DNA of 64,000 nt from Solenopsis invicta (Eukaryota; Arthropoda; Insecta; Hymenoptera; Formicidae), in assembly GCF_016802725.1 (NCBI RefSeq), contig NC_052679.1, positions 558,001-622,000 on the forward strand, given 5' to 3'. Within the stretch, counting starts at the first letter, position 1. Every line of letters starts with the position of its first letter. The notes below the pieces were generated by a model. That model made no database searches. It saw only the letters and a program-made list of their open reading frames with translations, and was not told the DNA's origin. The translations under genes were made by a program, and so were the position numbers. This document shows positions 60,644 through 64,000 of this stretch, piece by piece.

Positions 60644-61990
60644 TTGCCCACGCACGATAATAAAAATGAGTCTATCATTCCAGTATTGGAAGCTAACCCA
60701 GAAATTGAAAACACCATTACTGGTGAAGAAGCTGAATCAGAGACGAGTACTGCATTGCCGAGACGCGATGACTTGCCGATTGTACAATCGCAAGGCATTA
60801 ATCACGCCTTTAGACAGAGAGAGTTGGAATTACTCCGACAAGAGTGAGAACTTCTGCGCAAAGAGATCCAAATTTTAAAGTGTCAACAAACATCATATTT
60901 GGAAGATAGTACGATAGCAATGCAATCCACGATTGGATTGGATATGAAAATGGTTTCGGAACTGTTGCCAAATTCTCAGATGAGACAGGCGATTTCCGCA
61001 CTTAGAGACAGAATCTGGATTTATTACGAAAGACTTATCAGTTGGAGGACAGTGCGATTAAAATTTTGTTAAGTTTACGATTAAAAGATAAAGCATTGAA
61101 ATGGTTTTATGCGAAAGAGAAGCATTTGGAGATTGCGGAGTTCTTAGACTCAATGAGTTCAATGTTCGACCATCGCCCGAGTCAGCTAACATTGTGGAAA
61201 AGATTCGAGAATCATTTGTGGCAAAAGAATGAAAGCTTCAATGAGTACTATTTCAACAAGGTAACTTTGACCAATGAAATCACTGTTAATCCGCAAGAAT
61301 TGATCGATTTGGTAATAGATGGTATTCCGGAAATTGGATTGAAGAATCAGGTACGGATGCGTCGTCTTGAAAAGGTGAAGGACATTCTGGATACCTTTCA
61401 TAATGTTACTCTTCGCGATGAGCTGAAAATCAATGGAGATGACCAAGAGGACAAGAGATCTATATCCAGGCAATCAATAGCGTCAGGAAATGGATCGCTT
61501 TTTGTAAAGCGTTGCTTTAATTACAGTACGCTGGGACACATCAGCAAGAATTGCATGAAACCTTGGCGTAAGTGGTGCTCGTGTTTCCGTTGTTGTGGCA
61601 GTTATCAGCATCACGTGGAGAATTGTACACAATGTATGCCGTCGGCGGAAGTACTAAAGTCTGGAGCAGCAAAGCGGATGGAAATGGAGACTAATGTTCA
61701 GCTGCCAAAAATTCCTCAAGATTCTATTCATAATTCCGGTTTTATTCACCATTCCAAATAAGCACAAGAACAATGTTAATTTTGTTATTATTGCGGTGAT
61801 TGATTTGGGATCCTTCATTAGTTTACTTAAGTCTATTTCATACATTCATATATCATTTTTTAAGTTCGGTTTTTTAATTTTTATACTGCGGATTCGTCGC
61901 AGAGTTACGTATGTATATCAAGGTGTAAATTATTCTTTATTGAAAATTCTATACAATTTATCCAAAAAGTTCGGAGACTACTGGTTAAAA
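60644..61990 (+). pseudogene. LTR-retrotransposon gag/protease remnant
   Basis: An open stretch from 60644 (MPTHDNKNES) is closed by TGA at 60845-60847 in a Glu/Arg-rich coiled segment. The gag core resumes in another frame at about 61042-61761 (LKDKALKWFYAKEKHLEIAE, LWKRFENHLWQKNESFNEYY, ELIDLVIDGIPE), so at least one stop and one frameshift have accumulated. Two zinc knuckles follow: CFNYSTLGHISKNC, in which the second cysteine is replaced by tyrosine, and CFRCCGSYQHHVENC. About 30 residues beyond the gag stop, in the next frame, IDLGSFISLL resembles a retropepsin active site (D-T/S-G) with leucine in place of threonine or serine. The layout suggests a Ty3/gypsy-like element. No reverse transcriptase or clear LTR was seen. 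Confidence 0.7.

Positions 61991-64000
<2,010 letters not shown>

Overview
The window is animal nuclear DNA, AT-rich with scattered CpG-rich patches. It has long introns with GT-AG splice sites, many microsatellites and many short palindromic DNA-transposon derivatives (MITEs). The recognisable proteins are insect families: a Sidestep-type immunoglobulin receptor, a Methuselah-like GPCR and arthropod-type zona pellucida (ZP) proteins. I infer an insect, probably a hymenopteran such as an ant; the species cannot be named from the sequence. No bacterial-type genes, operons or CRISPR arrays were seen. All gene models are my own splice reconstructions, tested only by reading-frame and phase consistency.

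Layout. (1) 1-24.5 kb, plus strand: the 3' part of a large Sidestep-family gene. Six exons are spread over about 20 kb: the end of one Ig domain, a further Ig domain, an FN3-like domain, a transmembrane exon and two exons for a short cytoplasmic tail ending in a possible PDZ-binding motif. The 5' exons lie outside the window. (2) 24.5-37.8 kb: intergenic DNA without a convincing gene, rich in inverted-repeat elements, including one of about 2.8 kb with very long arms and a second GC-rich hairpin inside it. (3) 37.8-41.3 kb, plus strand: a complete five-exon Methuselah-like GPCR (606 aa). (4) 42.0-59.2 kb, minus strand: a tandem family of three ZP-domain genes. The middle copy (49.1-53.7 kb, ten exons, 762 aa) is intact. 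The left copy (42.0-46.5 kb) has a nonsense codon, at least two frameshifts and no terminal exon. The right copy (56.9-59.2 kb) is a 5' remnant with three nonsense codons. (5) 60.3-62.0 kb: a decayed LTR-retrotransposon gag/protease fragment. (6) 62-64 kb: a microsatellite and unassigned, partly GC-rich repetitive DNA.

The most notable item is the ZP family. The intact protein is predicted to have a signal peptide, a long Ser/Gln/Pro-rich region, one ZP-N module and then two consecutive ZP-C modules. It ends in a tetrabasic cleavage site with no visible membrane anchor. The second ZP-C module is also present in the decayed sister copy, so the duplication of the module predates the duplication of the gene.

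The Sidestep gene acts in cell recognition, the GPCR in signalling and the ZP proteins in extracellular matrix. Nothing in the sequence shows that they work together. The GPCR and the left ZP copy face each other tail to tail, and the ZP duplication may have been truncated at that boundary.
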